Assembly (NCBI GenBank): GCA_012295275.1
Contig: CM022677.1
Span: forward strand, 13,174,889-13,236,888
Length of the DNA: 62,000 nt
Direction: 5' to 3'
From: Chrysomallon squamiferum
Lineage: Eukaryota > Mollusca > Gastropoda > Neomphalida > Peltospiridae
Shown here: in pieces, positions 12,490-26,205 of the stretch
Numbering within the stretch: the first letter of the stretch is position 1
Layout of the letters: each line of letters opens with the position of its first letter
Notes under the pieces: model-generated
The model's input: only the letters and a program-made list of their open reading frames with translations
What the model was told of the DNA's origin: nothing
Databases searched by the model: none
Program-made: the position numbers and the translations under genes

Positions 12490-15000
12490 CATACTCACGT
12501 GTATAGGAATAATAATGTATTTTTATGTTTAGAAGATGATTAGTATGCATATATATATAAAAGGATAAGTAACTGTGTGTTTGTGTGTGTATGTGTGTGT
12601 AAAAAAGGTGGATAGATGGTAGATGATAACAGACAGGTAAATTGATAGACAGAAGAAAGGTAGACAGATTATAGAAAGACAGATAGATGTAAGGAGCCAT
12701 GAATTTATACTGCACAACTGTAAGAACGACTGACTCTGTTGCTTATGTATATGGCATAAATAGATAGACAAATAGATATATTTATAGATAGATAAATAGA
12801 TAGAAAAAATGTATTTAAATATATAAAAAGGATGTAAATAGAGAGTGTGTATATGTACGTGTGTCTGTGTGTGTTTGTTCAATATATACTTGTGCTATGT
12901 ATAACTGAGAAGGTGAGATAGACTGATACAGGGATAGTCAGACATCGTTTCAGAGATAGATTGACATGTTAGGTAGACAATAATTATATATATATATATA
13001 TATATATACATACAGCTAACAGATAAACTGATGTGTATGTGTGTGTATAAATATAAATGTGTTAGAGAGAATGGGTATATAAATGCGTGTCAAAGATAGT
13101 GTGCTTTTTTGTGGATTTTTGACAGAGTCAGATGATTGATAGAGAGATAATAGATTAAATACATGAGTGGGTAGATTTATGTGTATATATATATATGTGT
13201 GTTAGAGAGGGTAGATATACATGGATGGGTGGACACACACACAAACACATACCCAGTATAAACTATATATATACAAACAACATAAATAGATACACAGATA
13301 CATAGGTTCATAATCATGAGTATGTGTATTTATGTTAGAGGATTGGTATATAACTCAGTGTGTGAATAACTTTATGTTTATGTGTGTATTGGATTATGAA
13401 TAGATAGTGAGATATGTAGGTGTTATTTCATGTGTTTCTGTGTTACAGAGAGAACAGGTATTGACCTGTGTATGAAACAGAGAAGTATGCCATGCGTGTA
13501 TGATTTTTCAGAGAATGAGACATAGTTATATAAATCATTTGATTTCTTCATTAAAGACTGTTTCTAATAACTATGTTAGAAATAGTCAGAGAAATTGATG
13601 ATGAAATAAAACAAATTATATTCATAGGGAGATAGATAGATAGAAACATGGAATAAAGTAAGGATGGATGATGTATTAGATGGACGGATGGATGGATGCA
13701 AAGAAGAACTGGGAAAGTAATAAATGGAAAATAGGAGGGAGTTATGGTTTTCAATTATTTAAGCAATTACTTTTCAGACATTGTCACATTCTTAACCAAT
13801 AAGGTCCTCATTGTAGGTCCATGGATTGAGTGATATATCGATCGAAGTTGGCTTAATCTATAAACTGTGTGATGACAAATATATGGAGTTAGGAGGGAGG
13901 CATGACTGGAAGTACCAATAAATCGTTAATGAGAGACTAGTGATTTCTGGTATTGTTTATGAAGAGAACATTCATCTGAAAATCTAGTCTCTGTCTGTCT
14001 ACACAGAAAGCATAGTCATCTATTGATAATAATGACTGGAGGTACCAATAAATCGTTATTGTTTATGAAGAGAACCTTAATCTGGAAATCTAGTCTCTGT
14101 CTACACTGAAAGCATAGTCGTCATCTATCGGTACGAAGTAAATATGATAAGATACAAAGATGTCTGTAACTGTTTGTGTTAAAGAGCACATTAATCACAG
14201 AACCTGTAATACTTAATTATCAATTAATATCTGGTAAAATTAAATAATCCATCTAATTAGAGTAATCTGAGATTGACAGAGAGTAAGAAAGCCAGAGGGA
14301 GATATTTATATGTCATAACTTATTCTTAAGTACATACACTTCTGTCTATGCTCTGTTGGCCTGTCTGTCTATCTGTATATAGAAAGGGCTTTCAAATTAG
14401 TGGCACTGTATTCGAAATTAGAAAAAGTAGCAGTACCCTGTGTATCCATCTGTTCACTTATCTTCAGTAACTGTCTCTGTCTGTCTGTACGTATATCTAT
14501 TTATCTATTATAATTTATCTATCTGTCTGTTTAACCAATTAAATGTTATTATATTAATGTACTAATCAGCCATTCCCTTTGGAAATGTTGCCACACATAC
14601 ACCACGGTGAGGTTTAGTACACATAGGGGGTGTTAGTAATGGTTAGTATTTGGTTAATGGTTAGTATTTGTGTTAATTGTAAAATGATATCTGTGTATAT
14701 GTGTGTGTGTTGATGTTTTAGTGTGTGTATGTGTGTTTGTGTGTGTGTGTGAGTTTATATACGTATTCAGATTTGTATGTGGTTAATTATTACTAATTGT
14801 AACTAATTGGTTAAGGATAAATAGTGTGTTTGTATGTGTGAGTGCATATGTGTAGAAGTGTAGGTATGTGTGAGTTCTGTCTGTATGGATGTATATATAT
14901 ATATATGTCTGTATGAAATGTCTGTGTCTATATATAAAGTTTACTACCTAGTTAATGGTTAGTTTTAGTTGATGGTTAGTCTCTTTCTGTCTGTCTGTCT
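12120..15000. other. non-coding, purine and TA/TG repeat rich
   Basis: Holds TA runs (12451-12485, 12988-13008), GATA-type tracts and TG tracts near 14700-14750. A roughly 100-bp imperfect tandem duplication lies at about 13903-14130, recognisable by ACCAATAAATCGTTA and AATCTAGTCTCTGTCT in both halves. The 218- and 117-residue minus frames at 12.06-12.88 kb are low-complexity I/Y/S peptides from these repeats. Confidence 0.6.
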
Positions 15001-15071
15001 GTGTGTGTCTCTCTATCTCCCTGTCTCCCTGACTCTCTCTGCCTCTCTTTGGACCTCTACGTCTAATCTCT

Positions 15072-15420
<349 letters not shown>

Positions 15421-15429
15421 CTCCCAACA

Positions 15430-16740
15430 CAAAATTAACAATTTTACCTAAAGCAAAGTTAACCAACAGCAAAAGTAACAGTAACAATAATAAAAATAAT
15501 TATTATTATGTACTACACTAACAATAATAATAATGTTAGCAATAATATCAACAATAAAAATAAAAACAAACAAAAATAAAAGATAGATGAAACACACAGA
15601 CACACGGACACACTCACACAGAAACTTAAACTTTTCAACAGTTGTTCGATTCCACGCTCTAGAAATCATTATATTTGTTAAATTTAAATAACGCGTCAGT
15701 ATGAAAAGACTGAATAACAGTATTTATATGTATTTGAAATTTTTATACTACAGTTTTACAGTGAAATTTTTATGAAAACATACGAGCTTACAGTCGTAGT
15801 GAAACAGAAATCTATCTTTCTCTAATCATAATAAATAACATATGGAAATGTTCACTTATGAAAACAGAATTTGGTAATAAATTTAAATTCTTCATCTTAT
15901 TTTTACTGTGTGTATAGCATGAATGAATAGCATGAATGAAGAAATATTAAATTTTTAATAAAGAAACATTTTAAATATATGAAACAAATTAAGAATGCAC
16001 AAATAGAAATACTACTGCTATTCTACTACTACTACTACCACCACCACTGCTACTACTACTACTACCACTAATAATAAAAAGAATAATAATAATAATAATA
16101 ATAAGTCAGTTTCATAGACTAGGTAGTATAAGGGAAATAACTCTGTTGGCCATTAATAATAGGAATGAATATAACGATAATACATAACAGCATTAACAAC
16201 AAGAGAAGAAATTTTGAAAAATAAAAATACAAATAATAATAATAATATAGTTTCGAATTTAGATTTCTGTTTCATTTAATTCTCTGAGTTAAGTGCTGAA
16301 GAAATTATGAAATACTTTATATTATATTTGTTTATCGTGTATGGGATATGCTGTTTAATTATTCAGCGAAGATAACAAAAAATAATTGTAATAATAAAAT
16401 TCACAATAGAATAAACAATAGAAGATAGTTTAAGAAATAAAAACGAATAATTGTACTGAATTAAATATTAAGTATAATTCAAATTCGGAACAGTGGGGGT
16501 TGAGGTGCGTACGCATGCACCCATGCCCTGGTCCCACGCCCTCAGACAGATTGTGAAGAACCAAGTTGAAACTTTAAAGTTTCTTGTCAGCATGTTTATG
16601 TTTGTGGGACCCAATCTCGGCGTACGGCGTTTTTGGAGCTTACTGTTTTTATTCTTTAATAAATAAATTAATTATTTTTGCTGATTTAATTAATTGTGTC
16701 TTTATTTATATTTTTAACTATTTATTTATTTATTTATTTA
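15430..16740. other. AT-rich non-coding stretch with a GC-richer island near 16.5 kb
   Basis: Contains AAT and CTA/CCA repeats (15485-15550, 16010-16105). A patch at 16490-16630 is far richer in G and C than its surroundings and could be a transposon or gene fragment. It was not recognised. Confidence 0.5.
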
Positions 16741-16753
16741 TTTATGTATTTAA

Positions 16754-16872
16754 GATCTGGCTTTCCCAGCTCATGTGACATGGTACAAAGGTGACTGGGA
16801 TCATCTCAGAAAGCTGCTAGAAAATGGAGTGTTCAACATCAGTGGACGAGATGACCCAGGGTCAACACAAAG
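16754..16872 (+). CDS. ankyrin-repeat-like exon (partial gene)
   Basis: The frame reads WYKGDWDHLRKLLENGVFNI and then GRDDPGSTQR. The pattern GDxxHLRKLLENG followed by a turn and D-x-G-S-T matches the helix-loop layout of an ankyrin repeat, where the last segment is usually DxxGxTPLH. An acceptor-like TTTAAG lies before it, and an AAAG|GTCAGA donor ends it. Ankyrin repeats bind other proteins. Possible downstream exons are an acidic exon near 17.55 kb and a terminal exon near 17.83 kb. Only one repeat is visible, so it may be one exon of a larger gene or a relic. Confidence 0.5.
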
Positions 16873-17526
16873 GTCAGATAGTTATTTATTATGCAGATTT
16901 ATTATAGATATGTACACCTGTTTAATATACAGATTTGTTATTATTATTATTACAATTATGTACACCTGTTTAATTTATAAACTCCTTATTATTACATATA
17001 TGTATACATGTTTAATATATAGACTGTTATTATTACTAGAGAAATGTAAAAATAGCTGTTACACAGGTACACAAACAAGCAGAAAGAGACACATACTCAC
17101 ACTCAGGAACAGCATGTTTTGTTTATCTTTTGAACAGTTTGAAATTAATAAGATCCTCAATGATTTCATTTCACTCATTTAAAGATCATTTATTTTATTA
17201 TGATGATTTGTTACTTTAATAGTGAAGCTTATGCCTGCATCTTACTCTCAAGTTACTATATGACTGTATAATACAACTACTATGTGTACTACAGTTTATT
17301 GTTTTCCTAAACTGTAGAGTTAATATTCCCAGACTTTTGATTTCCTGAGCACTGTTTCCTCCTATTAGTCTGTGAAATCAAGTGTCAGCAATGTATATAT
17401 TATTATTATTATTATTATTATTAGCAGTATAAGGAGTCTGTTTATCATGCCTATAGTGATTCTATAAATATTTGCAATATGTTAGTTTTATCTAGTATGT
17501 TTTTTCTTGTTCTTTTATGTTTCAGA

Positions 17527-17593
17527 ATGAAAAACAGAAATAGTTGAAGATGAAGAGGATGACAGTGATGATGATGATGATGATGTGCCAAAG
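17527..17593 (+). CDS. possible acidic exon of the ankyrin-like gene
   Basis: A TTTCAG acceptor is followed by a segment that in one frame encodes EDEEDDSDDDDDDVPK, ending at AAAG|GTAAAA. A TGA sits in this frame right after the acceptor, so either a later AG is used (AAATAG at about 17540) or the exon is dead. The GAT run is a small microsatellite. Confidence 0.3.
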
Positions 17594-17829
17594 GTAAAAA
17601 CTGATTATTTACTGTAATTTCCCTTCATCTGAATGGGAAAGTTACACATTTTATATTAGATTTTTTAAAAATAATTTTGAGTTTTAAATAATAATTAAAT
17701 GCAATATTTAGTAGATTTAGACTTTTTGTATTTTCTCTTTAATAGCATAATTTAAGCCTTTATGTCAGGATTATTTGAAATATCCACTTGTTTGTGTTTC
17801 TTCATGTAACATCAGTGTGTTTGTTTCAG

Positions 17830-17880
17830 TACAATTCTAGAGTTGCAGTCTCAGCTCGATTTCAAGAAATAAGTTCATGA
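17830..17880 (+). CDS. possible terminal exon
   Basis: After TTTCAG at 17824-17829 the frame reads YNSRVAVSARFQEISS and stops at TGA 17878-17880. It could be the last exon after the acidic exon. No family is recognised. A TGAA tetranucleotide run follows immediately. Confidence 0.3.
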   Translation, partial: YNSRVAVSARFQEISS

Positions 17881-20640
17881 ATGAATGAATGAATGAATGG
17901 GTAAGTGAATGAATGAATGAGTGAGTGAGTGAGTGAGTAAATTAGTGATTGAATGGTTTTGGAATACATTTTGCATAATTATTATAATTTGGATATTTCA
18001 TTTTTAATTAACCATTATAATAATCATTTTAAAGAAAAGAATAATTTAAAAGCAGTTAAAGAAATAGTCAAATTAATGTACATAATAGAAAAAAAAGAAA
18101 AGTCCTCCTGTCTGTACCTGTCAATCCATTTATCCATTAACTGACACACCCACCTATCCGTCTGTCTGTCTGTATATCCATACAACCATCCAGCCAGCAA
18201 TCACCTCTCATCTATCAATCTTTCTGTATAAATATCTGAATCTTTCTTTCTTTCTGTAATGTAGATAATTTATATAAAAGTATATAATACAGATTGCATG
18301 TAATTTGAAAATATATAACATAGATAGTATATAATTTGTTTTACTATTTTAATTATGAAGTTTTTTCTTTCATTTTGTTAACCAAAATTCATTTAGAATT
18401 TTAGATTGTATTTGATCTTTTTTCCTTCTTCCTCTTAATATTATTTTTTAGCATCTGTAACATTCATATGTTTCAAAGTTGAACTAGAAAGAAAATAGTA
18501 AAAATTTATATATTCTGTTTTAGTATTTTTCGCAGAAAATATTTATTTATTTATTTATTTATTTATTTATTTCTGGGATACTTAAAGACTAGCTGTAAAA
18601 AATATTTTATCTGGTTTCACTCATTACTTATTTTCAGAGACTAATATGCTTTACACGGAGCTGGTAAACAGAGTAAACTGTGTTATTATCATAAACAGAC
18701 GCGTTCGCTCTATACCGCAGTTAGTACTGTCCGACTTACTGACCCTTTTGCTATTTTATGCAAGGTCAAAGGTCACTTTTTGAAAATTGGTGGTTACGTC
18801 TTGTTTGCATTAAGAGTAGAACTAATGTCGAACTATTTGCTATGCTGTTTATTGTTCGAATGGTTTATAATCAGTTATTACTACCAATATCCTCTACCTA
18901 CTACTACTGATAAACAGATCAGGCTATAAATTATAACTACTATATAGTAACTACTGCTACAATAACTATGTACTATGTACTCTACTATACATTACAATAA
19001 CTATTATTACCATGTAACTACTGCAACTAGAAGGATGACGACTGCTACTGATTTGTCACGTGCTATGTACACAGCTCTATGGTATAAATAGTCTTTACAA
19101 TATGACGTTTCTTCTAGTTAATAATGTAGTAAAATATGTAACACTGGAGAAAAAGGGAGATTACTCCAATTGTAATCTTTGTTTACCAAGAAGGAAATCA
19201 AAAGAAATTATATAAAATAAATTAATTAATTAATTAAAAAAATAAAACTTAAACAGTTGAAACAAAATTTGAATGAATAAATAAAAAGTTGAAAATAAAC
19301 AGAGAGAAAGTTTTAAAACATTGTTCTTGAAATAATAATAAGAAAATGCTCAAACTTGAATATTTTATTTCTTGTTTTAAAAGTAGCTTAATTCCAGGAA
19401 AATATATAATTTTCAGTTTGTGTTGATGTAAGTTTAAAATAGGTATTATTATATTATTGAACTAGTGAACCAAACAATGAAGACTTTTCTTTTTTAGACT
19501 AGTATTTCCATATTCCTTTTATTTGTATTAGTTTATTTTTCATATTTATTTATTTATTTATATTTAAATATAAACAAAGAAAACTGCACGTCGTTGATAG
19601 TAAATTATGAAAACACATTTTAAGACAGACAAAAAAAAAATTGTTTAAAAATTGTTATTTGAACAACAAAAAAAAAAAAATAATAAATTAAAAAAAAAAA
19701 AGATCAGTCTTTAATAAAGGTTGCTCTGTTATGACTTAACACCCTGGACGTTTATCAGGTACAAGCCACCCCCCCCCAACAAAAATAAATAAATAAATAA
19801 GTAAAAGGGCAAAACTGAAGTCATGACTTAATGGCGTAATGTTTTGTTTTCAACAAAAAACGTTTAGAATAAATTGATACACCTTTGTCAGTTCTTAGTC
19901 AATTACTGTTGATATATATTCTTACTGTATCCTATAGTTGTTATACTTCGTTAATAATTAAAACAGGACTATACTGCTATTACCACTATACTAATAATAA
20001 TGTAGGAGATTTAACAAGTAATTTATTCTGACAAAGTGCTCTTTTATTCCAGTATTTACAATTATTTATTTATTTATTTATTGTCTATTTTAAACGAATA
20101 GAGGTAAAACATTTGTAAATGACTTTAATAGTGTAGGACATTGAAAGACGTTCATTGTAAGCAGCTGTTATTTGTATCCTCGCTAACAACAAAACGTGTG
20201 ACTTGATCAGGATGTGTACATTTATAACGAGACTAAGATGTATACAATTTCAGAATCTAAGCTGTTCATAGAATCTCAGCCGTGTGGATAGAGAAAGAAC
20301 CGAGTAATCTGTTTAAAGTGTGCTACGTAATTGTATGTAGACATACCTGTAGTTTCAGGGTCTGTCATATTGGTTTACCATGAAGAAATAACGTATTTAT
20401 ATAATAATAAGTAATGCAAATACATTTTAATTAATTAAATCCACAAACCATCAAGCACACAAATAGACAAATGAAACTAATTAAATTACTTAATAAAAGT
20501 TAATAAAGTAATAGGAATCTTGTATTAGAATATTCACTGTGATAAATCTGGTTTTAAATACACATTCATAAGTATCTGAAATAGAACTAATCTGAAACAT
20601 GAATTAGATGTTTCAGTACGTAACGAGTGAAAACCCTTTG
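17880..20640. other. non-coding AT-rich stretch with short repeats
   Basis: Holds TGAA/TGAG repeats (17878-17940), ATTT runs (18540-18572, 19545-19560, 20065-20082), A-rich tracts (19630-19702) and unique AT-rich DNA. A slightly GC-richer patch at 18640-18860 was examined without finding a gene. Confidence 0.55.
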
Positions 20641-20727
20641 TTTTGTAAAGCGCCGCACTTTTTACTGTTTCAGTTCCTTCGTCAGAGATCGCGACTGTCA
20701 CAGGCGTGCTTCACAGCGGCTCGCTCT

Positions 20728-21153
20728 GATTAATTCGTTCATTGTTCACTCGCTCTGATTAGTTCGTTCATTGTTCACTCGCTCTGATTAGTTCGTTCAT
20801 TGTTCACTCGCTCTGATTAGTTCGTTCATTGTTCACTCGCTCTGATTAGTTCGTTCATTGTTCACTCGCTCTGATTAGTTGGTTCATTGTTCACTTGCTC
20901 TGATTAGTTCGTTCATTGTTCACTTGCTCTGATTAGTTCGTTCATTGTTCACTTGCTCTGGTTAGTTCGTTCATTGTTCACTTGCTCTGCTTAGTTCGTT
21001 CATTGTTCACTCGCTCTGATTAGTTCGTTCATTGTTCACTTGCACTGGTTAGTTCGTTCATTGTTCACTCGCTCTGATTAGTTCGTTCATTGTTCACTCG
21101 CTCTGATTAGTTCGTTCATTGTTCACTCGCTCTGATTAGTTCGTTCATTGTTG
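20728..21153. repeat. 29-bp minisatellite, about 15 copies
   Basis: The unit CGCTCTGATTAGTTCGTTCA plus TTGTTCACT is repeated head to tail with few substitutions (CGC to TGC, GATT to GGTT). It sits in a GC-richer island starting near 20.64 kb. Confidence 0.95.
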
Positions 21154-21399
21154 ATTTGAATACCAGCACTTATGGGATTACTTTCGCAGTGTTGTTATAA
21201 AGTGACATAGGACGGCAAAGTGTGAAGATTTCTTTTAGCCATTACCAATAAGGTGTGTAGAGAAATAACAGAAGTGATAATTATCAACTTTGTTGACGGG
21301 AGCAAGTTTAAAAATATAAGTAACTGTTAACGTTACAAACTGTGTTTGTAAATAGGCACAAATACAAACATAATAAAACGACGTTAATATCTGTTATCA

Positions 21400-21643
21400 T
21401 TACAAACAGTGGCACTTCTCATTATTCTTCTTCGCTTTTTATTAACTATTATTCTTATTTCTGAGCGTGCGCTTCCTATATTAAAGTGTATTAGTATATT
21501 TACATTTTTATTATTACTGTTAACGTTAACGACGTTGCTGTCGTACCTGAGTTATCCTTGGCAGCTTCGTGCACTTCTCATTATTCGTTATCGCGTTTTA
21601 GTCACTATTATTATTGCTTTCTGACAGTGCGCATCCTATAGTA

Positions 21644-21705
<62 letters not shown>

Positions 21706-22107
21706 TGTCTTAATTCTCGCAGTCGTTGCCATCGTGCCGCCATTGTTCCTAATGCTGTTGGTGTATTTCTCATTATTTTTAGCGCTTTTTATTAACCATT
21801 ATTCCTACTTTCATTGTGTGCAACCCTATTTCACTACATACTGTTCCGCTGCGCTTTCTATTAATTGTTAGTCTCACTTTCAGTGTGCACACCCTGTATT
21901 AAAACATATTATTAGTATTTGTATTAATGTCGGCGTCGTAGTAGTCATATAGACGTTGTTGCTATATTTTTATTCTTAGTGTTTTATTATTAACGTTTCC
22001 TACGTTGCTATCGTACCTGCGTTGTCCGTGATGCTTGGTGTACTTCTCATTATTCTTTTTCTATAAAATATTTTACTATTATTATTATTATTTTTATTAT
22101 TATTATT

Positions 22108-22152
<45 letters not shown>

Positions 22153-22260
22153 ACTATTTGAATTAATTCACGCAGTCGTAAGGATATTGTAAGTAACATT
22201 GTTTTTGGTGTACATCTTATTATTCTTCTTCGCTTTTTATCAATGTTTAAAGTTAACAAA
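21400..22260. repeat. degenerate dispersed repeat, related to 37.55-38.35 kb
   Basis: Repeated words such as CTTTCTATTAA.TGTTAGTCT, CACTTTCAGTGTGCACA and TATTAACCATTATTCCTACT occur several times here and again at 37.55-38.35 kb. It includes an ATT run (21649-21703) and a GTT run (22111-22151). The poly-leucine frame is a repeat product. Confidence 0.75.
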
Positions 22261-22354
22261 CGTCTACTCAGAAAATTAGTTTTATATCAACAAGATAATA
22301 TATATATATATTTCTCTATATAAATTAAAAAAAGATATAAAAAGAAAAGAAAAA

Positions 22355-22770
22355 AGTTTTTCAATCTAATCTAACTGGCAGGAAGATATCATTCTCCAAA
22401 CTGAACAACAGAAACTGGTTTGCTTAAAAGAAACCCAGATTTTACTATTCACCAATACACATTCAAATTCAATATCTGCCAAATAAGACGAACAAAAAAA
22501 ACATACAAGTTCTCTTTCGTATTGCCACCAGCGATTTTACAACACAATATGCAACCTTTTCATGTCGATTTTCATGGCAATAAAATGTTGTATTGCTTAT
22601 TTTCATAGCTGTTTATAAAACCTTTCACAGATTTTCTGTTGCTTTGCCTTGGCTCAGTTGCAGACAAACAAGTAAAGATCCATAGAATTGTATAAGATCA
22701 ATAGTGTTATACATAATCTTTTTTGAAAATAAGGAATGTATAGGCTTTCTAATATGTTGGAGAAGAGAGA
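22355..22770. repeat. dispersed repeat, copy 1 of 3
   Basis: It shares blocks such as GATTTTACTATTCACCAATA and TTTTGAAAATAAGGAATG with 33.96-34.33 kb and 36.8-37.34 kb. No coding potential was seen. It is evidence for segmental duplication between 21-25 kb and 32-38 kb. Confidence 0.8.
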
Positions 22771-23880
22771 GAGACACACACACACATACATACATACACA
22801 CACATACATACATACACACACACACACACATATATATAACACAAACATATGACACTGGAATTCAGTAAAAAACCTGAATACACATCACTGACACAACATG
22901 ACTTCTCAAACACTGTCTGACATTCTCTGACAAAACTTGCGAAGAGAAAATAAAAATATTCATTTACATATCACCTGCATGCACATATACACAACACTTG
23001 TTCATGACACACTCACACACACATACACAAGCCACACATAAACACAGAGAAAACATACACATTCATACAAAATCACAGAACTGCACAACAATACACAAAC
23101 ACAGATACGCGGCACATGATCAAATACAACACATACACAGTCAGATACAACACACACAGAGTAACATGACACACAATCAAATACAACACGTACACAGAAA
23201 CACATGATCACCATTATCTGTTTTTCCCTGTGGCAGCTGTTATGTAAAATGTATTTGGTTGAAATAATACTTCAATCATGGGTTTTCTTCAATCCGTTTT
23301 CATTAGAATATGTTTTACATTGATTATAGATAGACAGTAACTTTAATATTAAAATGTACAAACACATTTGCAAACATACGACCCACACACACACACCCAC
23401 ACACACCCAAACACACATCGAAAAAGAACATAATCTCGAGTAATTTCAAACTGCTATAGCAGGATTATAACTTTTGCAACAACCTTTCTATAAACATGAA
23501 ATAATTTAATCATATATTACTAATTCTAGAAAGGGAGTTGTAATTACTAAAACTGATTCTGAACTATTGATGTCTTGCATATACAAATAATAAAAGCAGC
23601 AACAATATATTTCCAAAACGTATTTATCTAAAAATTTACATTTTTATATATATGTATATAAATGTAAAATTGTAATTATATACGCACATTATAAAAATAA
23701 ATTTTTAATATTCATTATTGCCTATAAATTATTAAAGTGTCTTAGGATAAACAAAAAGCTATAAAGGTACTACTTTGACAATCAGATTTCCAAAAATGAG
23801 ATTAGTTAAAAGAAAATGATTTTCTAACTAATCAATAACAAATAAACGCCTATAAACACTTAAACAACAACACATATATT
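22770..23880. other. non-coding, CA-type microsatellites
   Basis: CA and CATA repeats at 22770-22832, a CACA-rich degenerate tract at 22980-23210 and a further CA run at 23385-23415. The frames there are repeat translations. The remainder is AT-rich with no recognised feature. Confidence 0.6.
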
Positions 23881-23907
23881 ACCATACTCTCTTTCTGAAT
23901 ATTTTCT

Positions 23908-24138
23908 GCTTCCAGTCTGAACAGTGACAGCGAGATACACAAACTCTGCTTTCTTCCAGTCTGAACAGTGAGAGTGAGATACACAAAGTCTGCTTTCTTC
24001 CAGTCTAAACAGCGAGTGAGATACACAAACTCTGCTTTCTTCAAGTCTGAACAGTGACAGTGAGATACACAAACTCTGCTTTCTTCCAGTCTGAACAGTG
24101 ACAGTGAGATACACAAACTCTGCTTTCTTCCAGCTTGT
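23908..24138. repeat. minisatellite of about 44 bp, 5 copies
   Basis: The unit contains CTCTGCTTTCTTCCAGTCTG and then AACAGTGACAGTGAGATACA. Some copies carry small deletions. The minus frames with CVSHCHCSDLKK-type words are its translations. Confidence 0.95.
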
Positions 24139-24611
24139 GAGAGTGAGCCCTGAAAAAAAAAAAAGTGCTTAGAGATTGAATTAAATCTTCTTTCCTTGTT
24201 GTTTTTTATTATATATATATATTAAAGTTTTAAAAAAGAAAGGATTTAATAAGAAGAATAACCAGTAAGAATTAGGCATAAATAACTGGATATGGAACTG
24301 TTATTATTTTTTATAATAGTAATAATTAAAACACAGCATTTAAAGCTGTTTGTAGAAAAATAAATGAATTAAAATATATATAAAAAAAAAAATTAAAAAA
24401 AATTAAAAAAAGGCTGTAAGGAATAGTACTAAATAAAAACAAATATAAAAAAACGATAAAAAGATTTAAATTAAGTAAATATATAATAATATGAAATAAT
24501 AATAAAAGAGGTAAAATAAAGTAGGTGATAAATAAATAGAAAACATTTTAAGTAAGAAAGAAAAAATAAATGAATAAATAAAGTATGTTACGTGTAAATA
24601 ATATATTAAAA

Positions 24612-24775
24612 TGTGGATTCCTACCGTCAGTGTGTGGCCTAAGGTCAGGGGGTAACTGTGTCAATCTACAGGTTTCAAAAGCTGTATTCATAGCTCGCCA
24701 GAAATAACTGCTCCAAAGACGACTCTACAAAGAAACCCAGTTCTTCATTTTTGACAGTCACTTGAATACTTTTAT
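24612..24775 (-). promoter_or_regulatory. candidate untranslated first exon, paralogue A
   Basis: On the minus strand this block ends at a donor-like site GTAGGAAT. It is similar to two blocks at 32.45-32.64 and 32.77-32.96 kb that end in the same donor and lie upstream of the TSR gene. A promoter/5'-UTR exon duplicated with the locus is the simplest reading. A decayed 5' exon is equally possible. Confidence 0.35.
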
Positions 24776-24792
24776 ACCGACTTATGAACTAG

Positions 24793-24916
<124 letters not shown>

Positions 24917-25317
24917 GTGTGTGTATGTGTATGTGTATTTGTATATTTTATAATATACTGTAAAGTGTGTCTAATATTAGTAAGATTTTGTTTAAAGTTC
25001 CTTTAATACATAGATATTTTTCTCAAACGGTATGTACGTGACTGTGTATGTTTCATATATATATATATATGTATATTATAGATTTTGATGGAATAGTCTG
25101 AACTAAGCTTATCACACATTCTAATAATATTCAGAGTACCGGAAAGGCAGCTTCATGTGTACATTCTCATAGGTAGTGAATAATTTGACTGAAGCTTTGT
25201 CTGCGAATGAGATAAAACATAATTAAGTATAGGTCCTAAAAAAAATCATATATGATGTTTGCACCCAAACAAACACACACACAAACATAACAGAAATACA
25301 CCCAAAGAGATAAACTG

Positions 25318-25500
<183 letters not shown>

Positions 25501-25633
25501 TTCGAAATCAATAAATAGAGGGAGTGACTGATATCTGAAGAGAAATTTATACATCGCTAGACAGTCAGAGAGAAACATATTCATAATAAGGTATAGAGAG
25601 AGACTGATACACAGAAAAATACACAGATAGAAA

Positions 25634-25680
<47 letters not shown>

Positions 25681-25699
25681 TGTCATGAATGTTTTTTCC

Positions 25700-25760
25700 T
25701 CCTCCAAATGTCACTGATCTTCCCCAACCTCACCATTAGTAGTAGTAGTAGTAGTAGTAA

Positions 25761-25792
<32 letters not shown>

Positions 25793-26070
25793 ATAATCTG
25801 TATGTAAATCAACAACAACAGCAAAAAAAGAATATATTACTTAATATTGTTTTTGTTTTTCTTAAATATATAGTAATACACTATCATTTTAAAAATGTTC
25901 ATGCTCATTTCTAATCAGAAAAATATGCATGATAATAATTTATACTCAAATTCTTAATAAGCTACATTAATAAAATAGCTATTTTAATATTTGAAATAAA
26001 TGTTTTTAGTAACATAATAAGTTTAGAAAATATCTTACTAATAAAATTACAGTATAAACAGGTACACATT
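25700..26070. other. non-coding, AGT trinucleotide repeat
   Basis: AGT repeats at 25737-25792 followed by unique AT-rich DNA with no recognised gene. Confidence 0.6.
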
Positions 26071-26075
26071 GTCTA

Positions 26076-26205
26076 CCTCTGTAGTTACTGTCTCAGAGAT
26101 GTCATTGCTTGTACAGGTTTGTCTCTGTAGCTACTGTCTCAGAGATGTCACTGCTTGTACAGGTTTGTAGCTAGTTCATTCAGGCCATTCTTCAGCTCAT
26201 TTTCA
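26076..26205 (-). pseudogene. decayed vWA exon with an internal duplication
   Basis: The minus strand reads NELKNGLNELATNLY, clearly related to the start of the vWA exon at 2731-2947. The frame then breaks. The next part (SSDIS-like) lies in another frame and has been duplicated as a block of about 46 bp. It is the first recognisable segment downstream of the TSR exons, which suggests that the gene family had TSRs followed by a vWA domain. Nothing indicates that it is still spliced. Confidence 0.65.

Noticed and set aside
12059-12882. 218- and 117-residue minus-strand frames
   Set aside because: Composition is Ile/Tyr/Ser/His from TA, TG and GATA tracts. No domain or conserved pattern is visible.
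20728-21153. Regular repeats with equal spacing considered as a CRISPR array
   Set aside because: The units are contiguous with no unique spacers, and the window is animal DNA. It is a minisatellite.
23908-24138. Cysteine-rich minus frames (CVSHCHCSDLKK type) considered as a secreted peptide
   Set aside because: The cysteines come from the 44-bp repeat in several frames, without signal peptide or splice sites.
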